Below are positions 18,939 through 27,789 of a stretch of 64,000 bases of DNA, piece after piece. Origin of the DNA: Flaviflexus huanghaiensis (GTDB lineage: Bacteria; Actinomycetota; Actinomycetes; Actinomycetales; Actinomycetaceae). The number at the start of each line of letters is the position of its first letter. Positions within the stretch are counted from its first letter, which is position 1. Position numbers and translations under genes: made by a program. The notes below the pieces were generated by a model that was not told the origin of the DNA, did no database searches, and saw nothing but the letters and a program-made list of their open reading frames with translations. The stretch lies in contig NZ_JACFAK010000001.1 of the NCBI RefSeq assembly GCF_014118685.1, positions 310,001-374,000 on the forward strand. The letters run 5' to 3'.

Positions 18939-19771
18939 CTGGTCCTCCTTAGGATGGTCGTGATGAGAGTAGCGACAGGGTGGTCGACTGATGGTAGGAC
19001 GGCATCGACGACGTCGATGAGATCCTGCGGCGAGTCTGGTGCAGCCAGGGAGATGCCCATTTTGGGAAGCCAGGGCGTGTCATTGCCTGAATCCCCGACA
19101 CCGAGCCCCGACTCGGCCGCCAGACCTCGTCGGTCAAGCGCGGTCTCGATGCCCTCCCACTTCGTGATGCCGTCCGGCGGCAACTCGAGGATGTACGGAT
19201 GGCCTCGCAGGACCCCGGGGAACTCCTCTGCGACACGCGCATGGAACCGATCAATGATCGGGATATCGGCCGCGAACTGGACCTTCGTCACGTGCGTGAG
19301 ATCGAGATCCTCGAGATTGGCCATGTGAATCGGGCGGCCCTCATTCGCATTAAGTGACACCTCGGGGATGACAAGGTCCTCAACCGTGTCCATATAGATA
19401 TCGTCAACGAAGTACACCGCAGGCGTCATACCGAGGGAGCGGCCGAGAGAAATGAAGTTCTCAACGGTTTCGCGGGGCAGGGGATGCTCGTCGACGACGT
19501 CATTGCCGTCCCACACAACGCCGCCACAGTTGGCGATGACCCAGCCATCGACTCCCGCGCGCTCGAGTAACCGAACGCCTGCGGACAGAATGCGTCCGGT
19601 TGCGACGGTGATCGGGTATCCGGCGTCGTGTGCGGCGCGAAGTGCCTCAAGCGTCGGCGGATGAGTGACCGACTCATGGTCGGTCAGCGTGCCGTCCACA
19701 TCGAAGACGAAGTGTTCAGGCCGGTCCTGCGGCCACGGCAGATTGTCGAGGTCAAGAATCGGGGTGCTCAC
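18935..19771 (-). CDS. HAD-superfamily hydrolase (Cof-like)
   Basis: 278 residues from GTG 19771. Motif I is FVFDVDGTLTDHE; motif II is the threonine in T-V-A-T-G-R; motif III/IV is G-V-G-D-S-G-N-D-T, typical of Cof-type sugar phosphatases with a C2 cap. I chose the GTG because a TACAGT box ends six bases before it and the frame further upstream does not resemble the family. It heads an operon with an SMP-30 lactonase and a P-loop kinase, probably handling a phosphosugar; which one is not evident. Confidence 0.82.
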   Translation of the reverse strand: MSTPILDLDNLPWPQDRPEHFVFDVDGTLTDHESVTHPPTLEALRAAHDAGYPITVATGRILSAGVRLLERAGVDGWVIANCGGVVWDGNDVVDEHPLPRETVENFISLGRSLGMTPAVYFVDDIYMDTVEDLVIPEVSLNANEGRPIHMANLEDLDLTHVTKVQFAADIPIIDRFHARVAEEFPGVLRGHPYILELPPDGITKWEGIETALDRRGLAAESGLGVGDSGNDTPWLPKMGISLAAPDSPQDLIDVVDAVLPSVDHPVATLITTILRRTR

Positions 19772-19777
19772 AGCACC

Positions 19778-19783
19778 ACTGTA
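19778..19783 (-). promoter_or_regulatory. Leaderless-type -10 box (TACAGT) for the HAD operon
   Basis: On the reverse strand TACAGT ends six bases before the GTG at 19771 and no Shine-Dalgarno sequence intervenes, matching the other leaderless-type starts in the window. Confidence 0.5.
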
Positions 19784-19902
19784 GTTGACCTGCGGATTCG
19801 GAGCGCGGACAGGGCATCTGTCCGAGACTCGTACTGAGAAGGATTGCAGTGTAGCGGCGGCATCGCGCGCATAGGTGCACCGATGAGACACTGATGCGGA
19901 AT

Positions 19903-19921
19903 TTAACATGAATAGTGTTAA
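19903..19921. promoter_or_regulatory. TTAACA-N7-TGTTAA palindrome, operator candidate
   Basis: Perfect 6-bp arms around a 7-bp spacer in an A/T-rich patch of an otherwise G/C-rich region, upstream of the first island gene. The nonamer TTTAACATG at its left edge recurs at 31230-31238, and as TTTATCATG at 37405-37413. Confidence 0.5.
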
Positions 19922-20327
19922 TCTCTCTGGTGACGGTGAGACCGTTACATCGGTGTATCGGTTCTTGAGGCAAAGGCGCACGAAAGGGGTCCCGCATTGA
20001 TCATTGACTATGATCTCTCAGCTGAGAGCACACGTCATGCGAACAGAGCGGACATCCCCAGCTTCTCAGACGGAGAAAGGTGGGGTAACGCACCTGCGCG
20101 GCCCGAATCCTCTTCATCATTGGAAGGCCCGCTCACGCGGGCGTCGCGGAGCGCCTTTTCCCTTGAGCATGATCGCCGTCGTATAACTGGGTTGGGCGGT
20201 CATCACCGTCCGCTCATCCAATTCAAAACGCTGCACGATCTCCCCGCCAAGGACGGCGGACGATCCCGCATCTCCCTGTCAGGGATGCGCGGCGTACTCA
20301 GCCCCACAACGTAAAGAGGAATTCAAC

Positions 20328-21347
20328 GTGGAAATTGATCTCTTATGGCTCATCGCCTCGTTCGGCGGCGGCGCCTTCGGCGCAGCCATCGGCGGCCAGA
20401 CAGCCTTTATCTTCACCGGTCTGCTGTACCTGATTGGTCTCGGCGCCTACATGGGCGGCGTTGACGCAGGCTGGTTCATGGGTTCAGTCGTCTTCGGCCC
20501 CGTTTTCGGCCCGCATATCGCCTTCCTTGGCGGTGCGGCAGCTGCTGCTTACGGCGCCAAGCGTGGCGTCATGGCGGGCGGAGCAAACGGCCGTGACATT
20601 GTCACGCCCCTAGCCGGCATCGGCCGGTCCGACGTTCTCGTAGTCGGCGGCGTCTTCGGCATGGCCGGATACGTCTTCAACCAGGCTATGGCCGCTCTCC
20701 CAACCTTCTCGGTCAGCAACCCGGACCTCCAGTTCGGCAATGAGGCGATCGGCTGGACCGACACCGTTGCGTTTACCATCGTCGTCTTGTCGATTGTTGT
20801 GCGCTTCATGTTCGGTTCGACGGGTCTCTTCTCGACCAAGGATCACCCGCTTCTCGCCGTCGGCGAGGGCAAGCACTGGGTTGAGCACCAGGAAGGCTGG
20901 GGCGTCACCTCGATGCACGGCTTCACCTCGGGTCTCATGTCGGCCTTTGCCACGCTCGTCATCGTCGTCGGAGCTTACGACGTCTCCGGAGGCACCATCC
21001 AGAACCATGCATGGCTGGTCGGCTGGGCCATCTCGGCGGTCACACTCGTCTTCCTCTCTGCAGGTATGAAGACCCCTGTTACGCACCATATGACGATTCT
21101 GGCCTCGCTTGCGGCGATCAAGTTCGTCCCGGTTCTTGCTGGCACGTCTGTTCCCGCCGAGTGGGACACGACGTCGCTCGCGATTGCTGCGCTCCTCGGC
21201 GCGGTCTTCGGCATCATCGGCGGTCTCCTCGGTGAGGCGCTGTCGCGTATGACGAACGCCAACGGCGACACCCACATTGACCCCCCGGCCTTCGCGATCT
21301 GGGTCGGCACGACCATCATCTTCGTGATCACCGCGATCATCGCTTAG
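20328..21347 (+). CDS. Polytopic membrane protein of unknown family, candidate permease
   Basis: I do not recognise this family. The 339-residue protein is very hydrophobic, with nine to ten likely membrane helices (about 5-22, 24-40, 48-75, 101-123, 143-160, 196-218, 226-246, 250-275, 285-308, 320-338). Small residues dominate: glycine-rich helices such as F-G-G-G-A-F-G-A-A-I-G-G and F-G-I-I-G-G-L-L-G. Loops hold an acidic/histidine segment (H-W-V-E-H-Q-E, ~184-190) and T-H-H-M (~250-253). It opens the catabolic island and is followed by a HAD phosphatase, an FGGY kinase and a DeoR regulator. No other membrane transport protein occurs in the remaining 43 kb, so uptake of a polyol or ketose is a fair inference. 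No ABC, MFS or PTS motif was found. Confidence 0.75.
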   Translation: MEIDLLWLIASFGGGAFGAAIGGQTAFIFTGLLYLIGLGAYMGGVDAGWFMGSVVFGPVFGPHIAFLGGAAAAAYGAKRGVMAGGANGRDIVTPLAGIGRSDVLVVGGVFGMAGYVFNQAMAALPTFSVSNPDLQFGNEAIGWTDTVAFTIVVLSIVVRFMFGSTGLFSTKDHPLLAVGEGKHWVEHQEGWGVTSMHGFTSGLMSAFATLVIVVGAYDVSGGTIQNHAWLVGWAISAVTLVFLSAGMKTPVTHHMTILASLAAIKFVPVLAGTSVPAEWDTTSLAIAALLGAVFGIIGGLLGEALSRMTNANGDTHIDPPAFAIWVGTTIIFVITAIIA

Positions 21348-21398
21348 GCACTGCCGGACATAACCACAACCAACCACAACCCAAGGAATGCACTCCCC

Positions 21399-22247
21399 AT
21401 GATCTTCAATTCGCCCGAGAGGCTGTATGACGCATACGTCTTCGACATGGACGGAACGATCTATCTCGGTGACCATTTGCTCCCCGGAGCAAAGAGGCTT
21501 ATCGAGGGATTGCATTCCTTGGGTAAACCAGTTCGATACTTGTCGAACAACCCGACGAAGGATCCTGAGCAGTACGCTGAGAAGCTTGATCGGCTCGGGC
21601 TCCCGACTCCCATCGAAGAGATCGCGAACACCGTCGTCACGACGACACGGTGGCTGAAGAAGCACCATCCGGATGCGACGGTGTTCCCGATCTCCGAAGA
21701 GCCACTTAAGAGAGCACTCGCCAAAGCCGGAATCCGGATGAGCGAGAACCCGGAGGAAATTGACATCGTCATCGCCTCCTATGACCGCACCTTCGAATAC
21801 CGCAAACTGCAGATCGCATTCGATGCCATCTGGTTCCATGAGCGAGCATTCCTCATCACAACAAACCCCGATAAGTTTTGCCCCTTCCCGGGCGGCCGTG
21901 GTGAGCCCGATGCCGCTGGCATCATCGCAGCGATTGAGGCGACGACCGGCACGAAGCTCCAGGCCAACATGGGCAAGCCCGAAGCCGCCATGCTTGAAGC
22001 CGCGCTCGGCGATCTCGATGTCGATCCGGCAAACTGCATGATGGTCGGCGACAGGCTCGGCACTGATATCGGCATGGCCATTAACACTGGAATGGCCTCC
22101 ACTCTCGTCCTTACCGGCGACTCCACTCTTGAAGAAGCGCAGGCGCTTCCCGAAAACCAGCAGCCGACCTATGTTCTCGATCGCGTTGACCACCTCATCC
22201 CAGAGAGCATTCGCTCAGACTGGGACTGGTCGGATTCCGATTCCTGA
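21399..22247 (+). CDS. HAD-IIA sugar phosphatase (NagD/AraL-like)
   Basis: 282 residues. Motif I is FDMDGTIYLGD (residues ~15-25), motif II is Y-L-S-N-N-P-T-K, and motif IV is M-V-G-D-R-L-G-T-D, as in NagD and B. subtilis AraL. It probably removes phosphate from accumulated sugar phosphates as a safety valve. In B. subtilis an AraL-type phosphatase sits in the arabinose operon with AraB, AraD and AraM; the same four families occur within 7 kb here. It lies 18 bp before the FGGY kinase gene and probably shares its transcript. Confidence 0.88.
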   Translation: MIFNSPERLYDAYVFDMDGTIYLGDHLLPGAKRLIEGLHSLGKPVRYLSNNPTKDPEQYAEKLDRLGLPTPIEEIANTVVTTTRWLKKHHPDATVFPISEEPLKRALAKAGIRMSENPEEIDIVIASYDRTFEYRKLQIAFDAIWFHERAFLITTNPDKFCPFPGGRGEPDAAGIIAAIEATTGTKLQANMGKPEAAMLEAALGDLDVDPANCMMVGDRLGTDIGMAINTGMASTLVLTGDSTLEEAQALPENQQPTYVLDRVDHLIPESIRSDWDWSDSDS

Positions 22248-22265
22248 ATCCGCGCGGAGAGTAAC

Positions 22266-23858
22266 TTGTCAACCTTCGATAATAGGAACGCTCTTACCGG
22301 TGGTCCCTATGTCATGGGCATCGACTTCGGCACAGAATCCTGCCGCGTCGGCATCTTCGATCTACGCGGTGCGCCCGTCGCCTTTGCGGCCACCGCATAC
22401 AAGACATCCCATCCCGCCCCGGGCTGGGCTGAGCAGTCGCCCATAGACTGGTGGGGAGCGCTCGTCGCATCCGCCCATCGAGTCATGGAGCGCGCCGGAC
22501 TCCAGCCACACCAGATCGCGGGAATCTCATACGACGCGACGACGATGACCGTCCTCGCGCTGGATGCGAATGGCGAGTCGCTTCGGCCCGCCATTATGTG
22601 GATGGACGTACGAGCGACCGAGCAGGCAGCTCGGGTTGCGGACACGACATCACCCGCCCGCAGGTATACGGGGGGCGGCACTCTCCCTCCGACGGCAGAA
22701 TGGTTCCCCTTCAAAGCGGCGTGGCTGCGCGAGAATGAACCGGATATTTACAGCCGCGCCCATCGCATCGTCGATGCGCCCGATTGGCTTACTTACCAAT
22801 TGACAGGTGAGTGGACCCTCAACATCAACACGGCAGCCCACCGTGCCTACTATGACCGCGACGATGGCGGGTGGCCGGTTGATCTCTATGAGGAGGCTGG
22901 TGCGGGCGATGTCTTCGACAAGCTCCCCAGCGTCGTCAACGATCTTGGCACACCTGTCGGTGGGCTGACACGGAGGGCAGCGGAGCAGCTCGATCTCATT
23001 CCCGGCACCCCGGTGGCTCAGGGCGGTGGGGACGCGTGGCACGGTCAGATCGGCCTGGGTGTTTTACGGCCCGGCAAGATGTCGCTCGTAACCGGGTCCT
23101 CCCACGTCATGTCGGGTCAGTCCTCCGAGCCTGTCTCCGGCCCCGGCTTCTTCGGCGCGTATACAGACGGCGTCGTCCCGGGGCAGTACACGGTGGAGAC
23201 CTCGCTTGTCTCGTCCGGTTCGGTGCTGAAGTGGTTCAAGGACAGCTTCTGTCCCGACATCGAATCAGCCGCGCTGTCAACGGGACTCAATGTTTACGAC
23301 ATCATGAACCAACGGTCGGCCCACATCCCGATCGGCTGCGACGGTCTCATTGTCAACGAGTATTTTCAAGGCAACCGCACCCCGTACTCGGACTCAAAAG
23401 CCAGGGGTGTCATCACCGGCTTGTCACTGTCGCATACGCGTGAACACATGTATAAGGCGATTCAGGAAGCTGTCTGCTATGGCGTTGAGGCGAACATGCG
23501 CAAGCTGTCAGAAGCCGGCTTTGAGGTCACGCAGTTTGTCGCCTGCGGCGGTGCGACAAAGTCGAGAAGCTGGACGCAGATGCACGCAGACGTCACCGGC
23601 ATTCCTATCACGCTCACCGAGGTGGGCGACGCCGTGACGCTCGGGTCCTGCATTCTCGCCGCGGCTGGCGCCGGCCTCTATGGCTCGGTCCAGGAGGCTG
23701 CCGACAACATGGTTCACGAGCGTGAACACATTGAGCCGGATCTCGCCAAGCACGAGGAGTACCGGTTCTTCGCAGACCAGTACATCGCCCAGTACCCGCT
23801 CGTCCAAGAGCATGTACACGCGACTGTCGTTTACGTCGACAGCATGCGGAACAAGTAG
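22266..23858 (+). CDS. FGGY-family carbohydrate kinase (ribulokinase-like)
   Basis: 530 residues. The N-terminal ATPase motif is MGIDFGTESCRVGIF and the second, C-terminal actin-like domain carries F-V-A-C-G-G-A-T-K-S-R-S. It phosphorylates a ketopentose or a related sugar; the F-G-T-E-S-C-R start resembles ribulokinase-like members, but the substrate is not certain. The TTG at 22266 is chosen because GGAGAG lies four bases upstream. An internal ATG at 22314 has no ribosome site and would remove the segment before the ATPase motif. Followed at close distance by a DeoR regulator gene. Confidence 0.85.
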   Translation: MSTFDNRNALTGGPYVMGIDFGTESCRVGIFDLRGAPVAFAATAYKTSHPAPGWAEQSPIDWWGALVASAHRVMERAGLQPHQIAGISYDATTMTVLALDANGESLRPAIMWMDVRATEQAARVADTTSPARRYTGGGTLPPTAEWFPFKAAWLRENEPDIYSRAHRIVDAPDWLTYQLTGEWTLNINTAAHRAYYDRDDGGWPVDLYEEAGAGDVFDKLPSVVNDLGTPVGGLTRRAAEQLDLIPGTPVAQGGGDAWHGQIGLGVLRPGKMSLVTGSSHVMSGQSSEPVSGPGFFGAYTDGVVPGQYTVETSLVSSGSVLKWFKDSFCPDIESAALSTGLNVYDIMNQRSAHIPIGCDGLIVNEYFQGNRTPYSDSKARGVITGLSLSHTREHMYKAIQEAVCYGVEANMRKLSEAGFEVTQFVACGGATKSRSWTQMHADVTGIPITLTEVGDAVTLGSCILAAAGAGLYGSVQEAADNMVHEREHIEPDLAKHEEYRFFADQYIAQYPLVQEHVHATVVYVDSMRNK

Positions 23859-23896
23859 CCGGGGCTGTCATGGCAGTCGCGGGATGGAGGGCGTCA

Positions 23897-24658
23897 GTGG
23901 GTTTATCCAAACAGCAACGCCAGGACGATCTGGCTCAGCTCATCTATTCTCGCGGAGCGATCCGCACAGATGAGCTCATCGAGCTCTTCGACGTTTCACC
24001 GATGACCCTGTACCGGGATCTTGCCACTCTGGAATCGAAGAGACTCGTTCGTCGCTCGCGGGGCGAAGTTTCGGCTCTCGCATCATCGTTGTCCGAGACC
24101 CCGGTGTCGTTCCGTCTCCTTCAAGAGGCCGATGCGAAGGACGCCGTGGCGAGAGTGGCCGCTCGCGAGCTATCAGACTACTCGTCCATTTTCTTCGACG
24201 ATTCGACAACGGCGCTCGCCATTGTCGAATATCTGGATGATGCAACCCAGCGGTCGTATATCACGAACTCGCTCGCGGTCGCTCGTGCGCTGTCCAAGCG
24301 CTCGCTCGGCAAGCTCATCTTCCTCGGGGGGATCTACAATCCGCCGCTCGATGCTTTCTTCGGTCCGACGACGACTGCCGAGCTGGAGAATCTCCGCCCG
24401 GCGGCTGTCGTTCTCGGGGCTGCGTCAGTTCAAAACCTGGCCATCTACCACCCGTATGCAGAGGTTGCTTCTTTTAAGGCTCTAGCGCTGTCGCAGGCGG
24501 AGTATTCCCTGCTCGTGACCACAGCTTCCAAATTCACCCGGACGTCGCTTCACAAAATGGTCGATATCAGGGAGTTCAATTGCGTCATCATCGATGACGC
24601 AGTTCCCGCACACACTGTCGAAGACCTCAAGCAAGAAACCCGGGTTCTCGTAGCTTAA
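23897..24658 (+). CDS. DeoR-family transcriptional regulator
   Basis: 253 residues from GTG 23897. The N-terminal winged helix is typical DeoR (S-P-M-T-L-Y-R-D-L-A-T-L-E, about residues 34-46), followed by the DeoR sensor domain with I-F-F-D-D-S-T-T-A and T-N-S-L-A. I prefer the GTG over the ATG 27 bases earlier because GGAGGG precedes it by five bases, and because it matches the start of its paralogue at 41302. It likely senses a phosphorylated sugar made by neighbouring kinases. The paralogue shares A-S-P/V-S-P-M-T and R-S-R-G-E-V-S-A. Confidence 0.88.
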   Translation: MGLSKQQRQDDLAQLIYSRGAIRTDELIELFDVSPMTLYRDLATLESKRLVRRSRGEVSALASSLSETPVSFRLLQEADAKDAVARVAARELSDYSSIFFDDSTTALAIVEYLDDATQRSYITNSLAVARALSKRSLGKLIFLGGIYNPPLDAFFGPTTTAELENLRPAAVVLGAASVQNLAIYHPYAEVASFKALALSQAEYSLLVTTASKFTRTSLHKMVDIREFNCVIIDDAVPAHTVEDLKQETRVLVA

Positions 24659-24732
24659 GCACGAGAAATGCAGAAACACCGACGCTCACAGGCGCTGTTG
24701 GCTACCGTGGGTAGCAAGGAGAGGATAATCAC

Positions 24733-26094
24733 ATGTCAGAATCACTTATTGATAAGGCACTGAAAACTGCCGACGAGACGAAGGCTATCGCGTTCGGGAA
24801 GGACGTGAACAAGGAGACCGGTCCGATGTTCGCTGAACTCTTCCCGGGCCAGAGGGTCCTGGTTGTCGCGGACGAGAATACGTATGGCGCCGTCGGAGAA
24901 GAAGTCGTCGCATCACTCAAGGAAGCGGGCATCGAGTTCGCTGACGAACCCTACATCTTCCCGGGTAAGCCGACCCTGTATGGCGGCTACGAGAATGTTG
25001 AGCTCCTCCGCGAGGTGCTCCGGCCTTACGAGAACACGGTGTGTGTCTCGCTCGGCGCGGGAACGCTCAACGACATCGCAAAGCTCGCTTCCGGTGAGCT
25101 GGGCCGGCACTACATCAACGTGTGCACGGCAGCATCCGTCGACGGCTTTGCGGCCTTCGGTGCGTCGATCGCAAAGGACGGGTTCAAGATCACCAGGTCC
25201 TGTCCCGCGCCGCTCGGCCTCGTTGCTGATGTCGACACCATGGTCGAAGCTCCTGCCCGTCTCACCGCGACCGGCTACGGCGACCTCATTGAGAAGATCC
25301 CGGCTGGCGCTGACTGGATCCTCGCTGATGAGCTTGGCATTGAGCCGATCGACGAGGAGGTGTGGAGCCTCGTCCAGGGACCGCTGCGTGATTCGCTCTC
25401 TGACCCCGTCGCTGTGGCAAACGCAGAGGAGGACGCCATCGCGAAGCTCGGCGAGGGGCAGATCATGTCCGGCCTTGCAATGCAGGCACACAAGTCGTCG
25501 CGCCCTGCTTCGGGTGCCGGGCACCAGTTCTCGCACACATGGGAGATGGAGGGGCACGGCCTCGACTGGGAGCCGCCGCTCAGCCACGGTTTCAAGGTCG
25601 GCGTCGGCACCGTCGCCTCATGCGCGATCTGGGAGGTCTTCCTCAGCATGGACGTTGAGGACTTCGACGTTCAGAAGGCTCTTGACCGTGCCAAGACCCC
25701 TGAAGAGGTTGAAGCCAACGTCCGTGCGACCCTCAGCGATCACATTCAAGATGAGTCCGTCAAGCATTCGGTTGGCAAGCTCACGACGGGCGACGCTCTT
25801 GCCGAGCGGATCGAGCTACTCAAGGAAAAGTGGCCGTCGATTAAGCAGCGCTGCACAGAGCAGCTCGTGACGGCTCAGGAAGCGATGGACATGCTCGAGG
25901 CTGCGGGCGCCCCGCACCACCCCGAGCTTCTTGAGGTCGACATGGAGCGATTCCGTGAGACCCACTTCAAGGCGCAAATGATCAGGCCGCGCTACACGGT
26001 TCTCGACATTCTCACTGACCTCGGCGTCCTCGATGAGGTTGTCGACAAGCTCTTCGCTCCGGACGGGTTCTGGGGCCAGCACCCCCACCCGTAA
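24733..26094 (+). CDS. AraM-type sn-glycerol-1-phosphate dehydrogenase paralogue
   Basis: 453 residues, iron-dependent alcohol dehydrogenase fold. The nucleotide loop is SLGAGTLNDIAK (106-117). The metal ligands expected for the family are D184 (T-G-Y-G-D-L), H264 (S-G-A-G-H-Q-F) and H285 (L-S-H-G-F-K). B. subtilis AraM reduces dihydroxyacetone phosphate to glycerol 1-phosphate and is encoded in the ara operon; here it stands directly before an AraB-like kinase and AraD. In this context it may instead oxidise or reduce a polyol phosphate. A second paralogue is at 57191-58582. Confidence 0.85.
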   Translation: MSESLIDKALKTADETKAIAFGKDVNKETGPMFAELFPGQRVLVVADENTYGAVGEEVVASLKEAGIEFADEPYIFPGKPTLYGGYENVELLREVLRPYENTVCVSLGAGTLNDIAKLASGELGRHYINVCTAASVDGFAAFGASIAKDGFKITRSCPAPLGLVADVDTMVEAPARLTATGYGDLIEKIPAGADWILADELGIEPIDEEVWSLVQGPLRDSLSDPVAVANAEEDAIAKLGEGQIMSGLAMQAHKSSRPASGAGHQFSHTWEMEGHGLDWEPPLSHGFKVGVGTVASCAIWEVFLSMDVEDFDVQKALDRAKTPEEVEANVRATLSDHIQDESVKHSVGKLTTGDALAERIELLKEKWPSIKQRCTEQLVTAQEAMDMLEAAGAPHHPELLEVDMERFRETHFKAQMIRPRYTVLDILTDLGVLDEVVDKLFAPDGFWGQHPHP

Positions 26095-26118
26095 CACACC
26101 ACCCATTTAGGAGAAAAC

Positions 26119-27789
26119 ATGTCTGAAGAGAAATACATCGTCGGCATCGACTTCGGCACGCTGTCAGGCCGCGCGGTTGTCGTACGCGCGTCCGACGGCG
26201 AGCAGCTCGGCACCGCCGTCACGGAATACAGCCATGCCGTCATGGACCGCACGTTGGACGCTGGCGACGGCCAGAAGCTCCCGCCGGAATTCGCGCTCCA
26301 GGTTCCAGGCGATTACATCGAGGTTCTCGGCACCGCCGTGCCGAACGCCGTCAAGGACGCGGGAGTCGATCCCGCCGACATCGTTGGCATAGGCATCGAT
26401 GCGACGTCCGCGACCGTCTTCTTCACCGATGAGGACGGTAACGCGCTGTGCGAGCGCGACGAGTTCAAGAACAACCCCCACGCCTACATCAAGCTGTGGA
26501 AGCACCACGGTGCCCAGGACCAGGCTGACCGCCTCGTCAAGGCTGCCCAGGACCGCGGCGAGGATTGGTTGCCTCGCTACGGTGGCGTCCTATCGTCTGA
26601 GCTTCTTCTGCCGAAGGCGCTCGAGGTTTTCGAGAAGGCCCCGGAGGTCTACAAGGAGACGTCCTATATCGTCAACTTGCTTGACTGGGTCACGTGGAAG
26701 CTGACGGGAGTCCGCGCCTACTCGGCCGGCGACTCGGGTTACAAGCGCATGTACCAGGACGGCGACTACCCGTCGAAGGAGTACCTGGAGTCGGTCGCAC
26801 CCGGATTCGGGGATGTCTTTGAAGAGAAGATGGCTGGCCCGATTCTCGCGCTTGGCGCCAAGGTTGGCGGGCTGACCGAGGAGATGGCGGAGCTGACCGG
26901 TCTCAAGGCAGGCACCGCTGTCGCTGCTGGCAATATCGATGCCCACGTTGTTGTCGCAGGCGCGAACGCTGTCCGTCCGGGTCAGCTCACCGCGATTCTC
27001 GGCACCTCCTCCTGCTACGTCATCAACGGCGAAGAGTTCAAGGAGGTCCCCGGCACGTTTGGCATCGTCGACGGCGGTGCGGTTGACGGCTACTGGGGTT
27101 TCGAGGGTGGCCAGACGGCTGTCGGCGACATCTTCGGATGGTTCACCGACAACTGTGTCCCGGCTGAGTATGCGCAGAAGGCTGCTCGCAAGGGCATCTC
27201 GCTGCACGATTTCCTCGTGGCGAAGACAGCCGACCAGGAGGTGGGCGAGCATGGCCTCGTTGCACTCGACTGGCACAACGGCAACCGCTCGATCCTCGCC
27301 GACGCGCGCCTATCCGGGCTCATGATCGGCCAGACGCTAACGACGACTCCGGAAGACCAGTACCGCGCACTACTCGAGGCGACCGCGTTCGGGGCCCGTG
27401 TCATTATCGAGAACTTCGAGAAGCACGGTGTTGAGGTCGAAGAGATCGTCGCCGCTGGCGGCCTGCTGAAGAACGCGTTCTACATGCAGCTCATGTCTGA
27501 CATCACCCGCCGTCCGATCTCGGTTTCCGAGGCGGAGCAGACGGGCGCGCTTGGCTCGGCAGTCTTCGCTGCTGTTGCCGCGGGCGTCTACGAGGATGTC
27601 TTCAAGGCCGCGGACGCGATGTCCAACGTTCGCAAGCAGGCCTACCTGCCCGATGAGGAGCGCGCCGGCAAGTACGACGAGCTGTACGAGATCTACCTCG
27701 AGTTGCATGACCAGTTCGGCCGCAACGAGAACTCACCGATGTACAGGCTGAAGGACATCAAGGCGAAGGCGTTTGAGAGCGCAAAATGA
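26119..27789 (+). CDS. araB: Ribulokinase (AraB-like)
   Basis: 556 residues, the typical AraB length. The start GIDFGTLSGRAVVV is diagnostic for ribulokinase, and the C-terminal V-A-A-G-G-L-L-K-N is the expected FGGY loop. It phosphorylates L-ribulose (or D-ribulose) to the 5-phosphate. The ribosome site AGGAG is well placed before the ATG. The stop overlaps the araD start (ATGA). No arabinose isomerase is in the window, so the ketose may come from an alditol dehydrogenase or from uptake. Confidence 0.93.
   Translation: MSEEKYIVGIDFGTLSGRAVVVRASDGEQLGTAVTEYSHAVMDRTLDAGDGQKLPPEFALQVPGDYIEVLGTAVPNAVKDAGVDPADIVGIGIDATSATVFFTDEDGNALCERDEFKNNPHAYIKLWKHHGAQDQADRLVKAAQDRGEDWLPRYGGVLSSELLLPKALEVFEKAPEVYKETSYIVNLLDWVTWKLTGVRAYSAGDSGYKRMYQDGDYPSKEYLESVAPGFGDVFEEKMAGPILALGAKVGGLTEEMAELTGLKAGTAVAAGNIDAHVVVAGANAVRPGQLTAILGTSSCYVINGEEFKEVPGTFGIVDGGAVDGYWGFEGGQTAVGDIFGWFTDNCVPAEYAQKAARKGISLHDFLVAKTADQEVGEHGLVALDWHNGNRSILADARLSGLMIGQTLTTTPEDQYRALLEATAFGARVIIENFEKHGVEVEEIVAAGGLLKNAFYMQLMSDITRRPISVSEAEQTGALGSAVFAAVAAGVYEDVFKAADAMSNVRKQAYLPDEERAGKYDELYEIYLELHDQFGRNENSPMYRLKDIKAKAFESAK

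Larger units (their letters stand above)
19772..20327. other. Divergent control region and long leader before the membrane protein
   Basis: 556 bases with no gene I can support. It contains the reverse-strand TACAGT box at 19778-19783, the TTAACA/TGTTAA palindrome at 19903-19921, a small G-C hairpin at 20127-20142 and a ribosome site (AAAGAGGAA) before 20328. If transcription starts near the palindrome, the membrane protein mRNA has a leader of about 400 bases. A 105-codon frame at 19997 (TTG start) has no recognisable features. Confidence 0.5.

Noticed and set aside
19997-20314. 105-codon frame (TTG start) in the leader of the membrane protein
   Set aside because: A weak purine run precedes it, but the composition looks random and no motif is visible; possible leader peptide not excluded.
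20610-22193. Long antisense reading frame (~527 codons, reverse strand) over the membrane protein and HAD genes
   Set aside because: It mirrors two well-supported genes in a G/C-rich genome, has no recognisable domain and shows the charged, repetitive composition of antisense frames.
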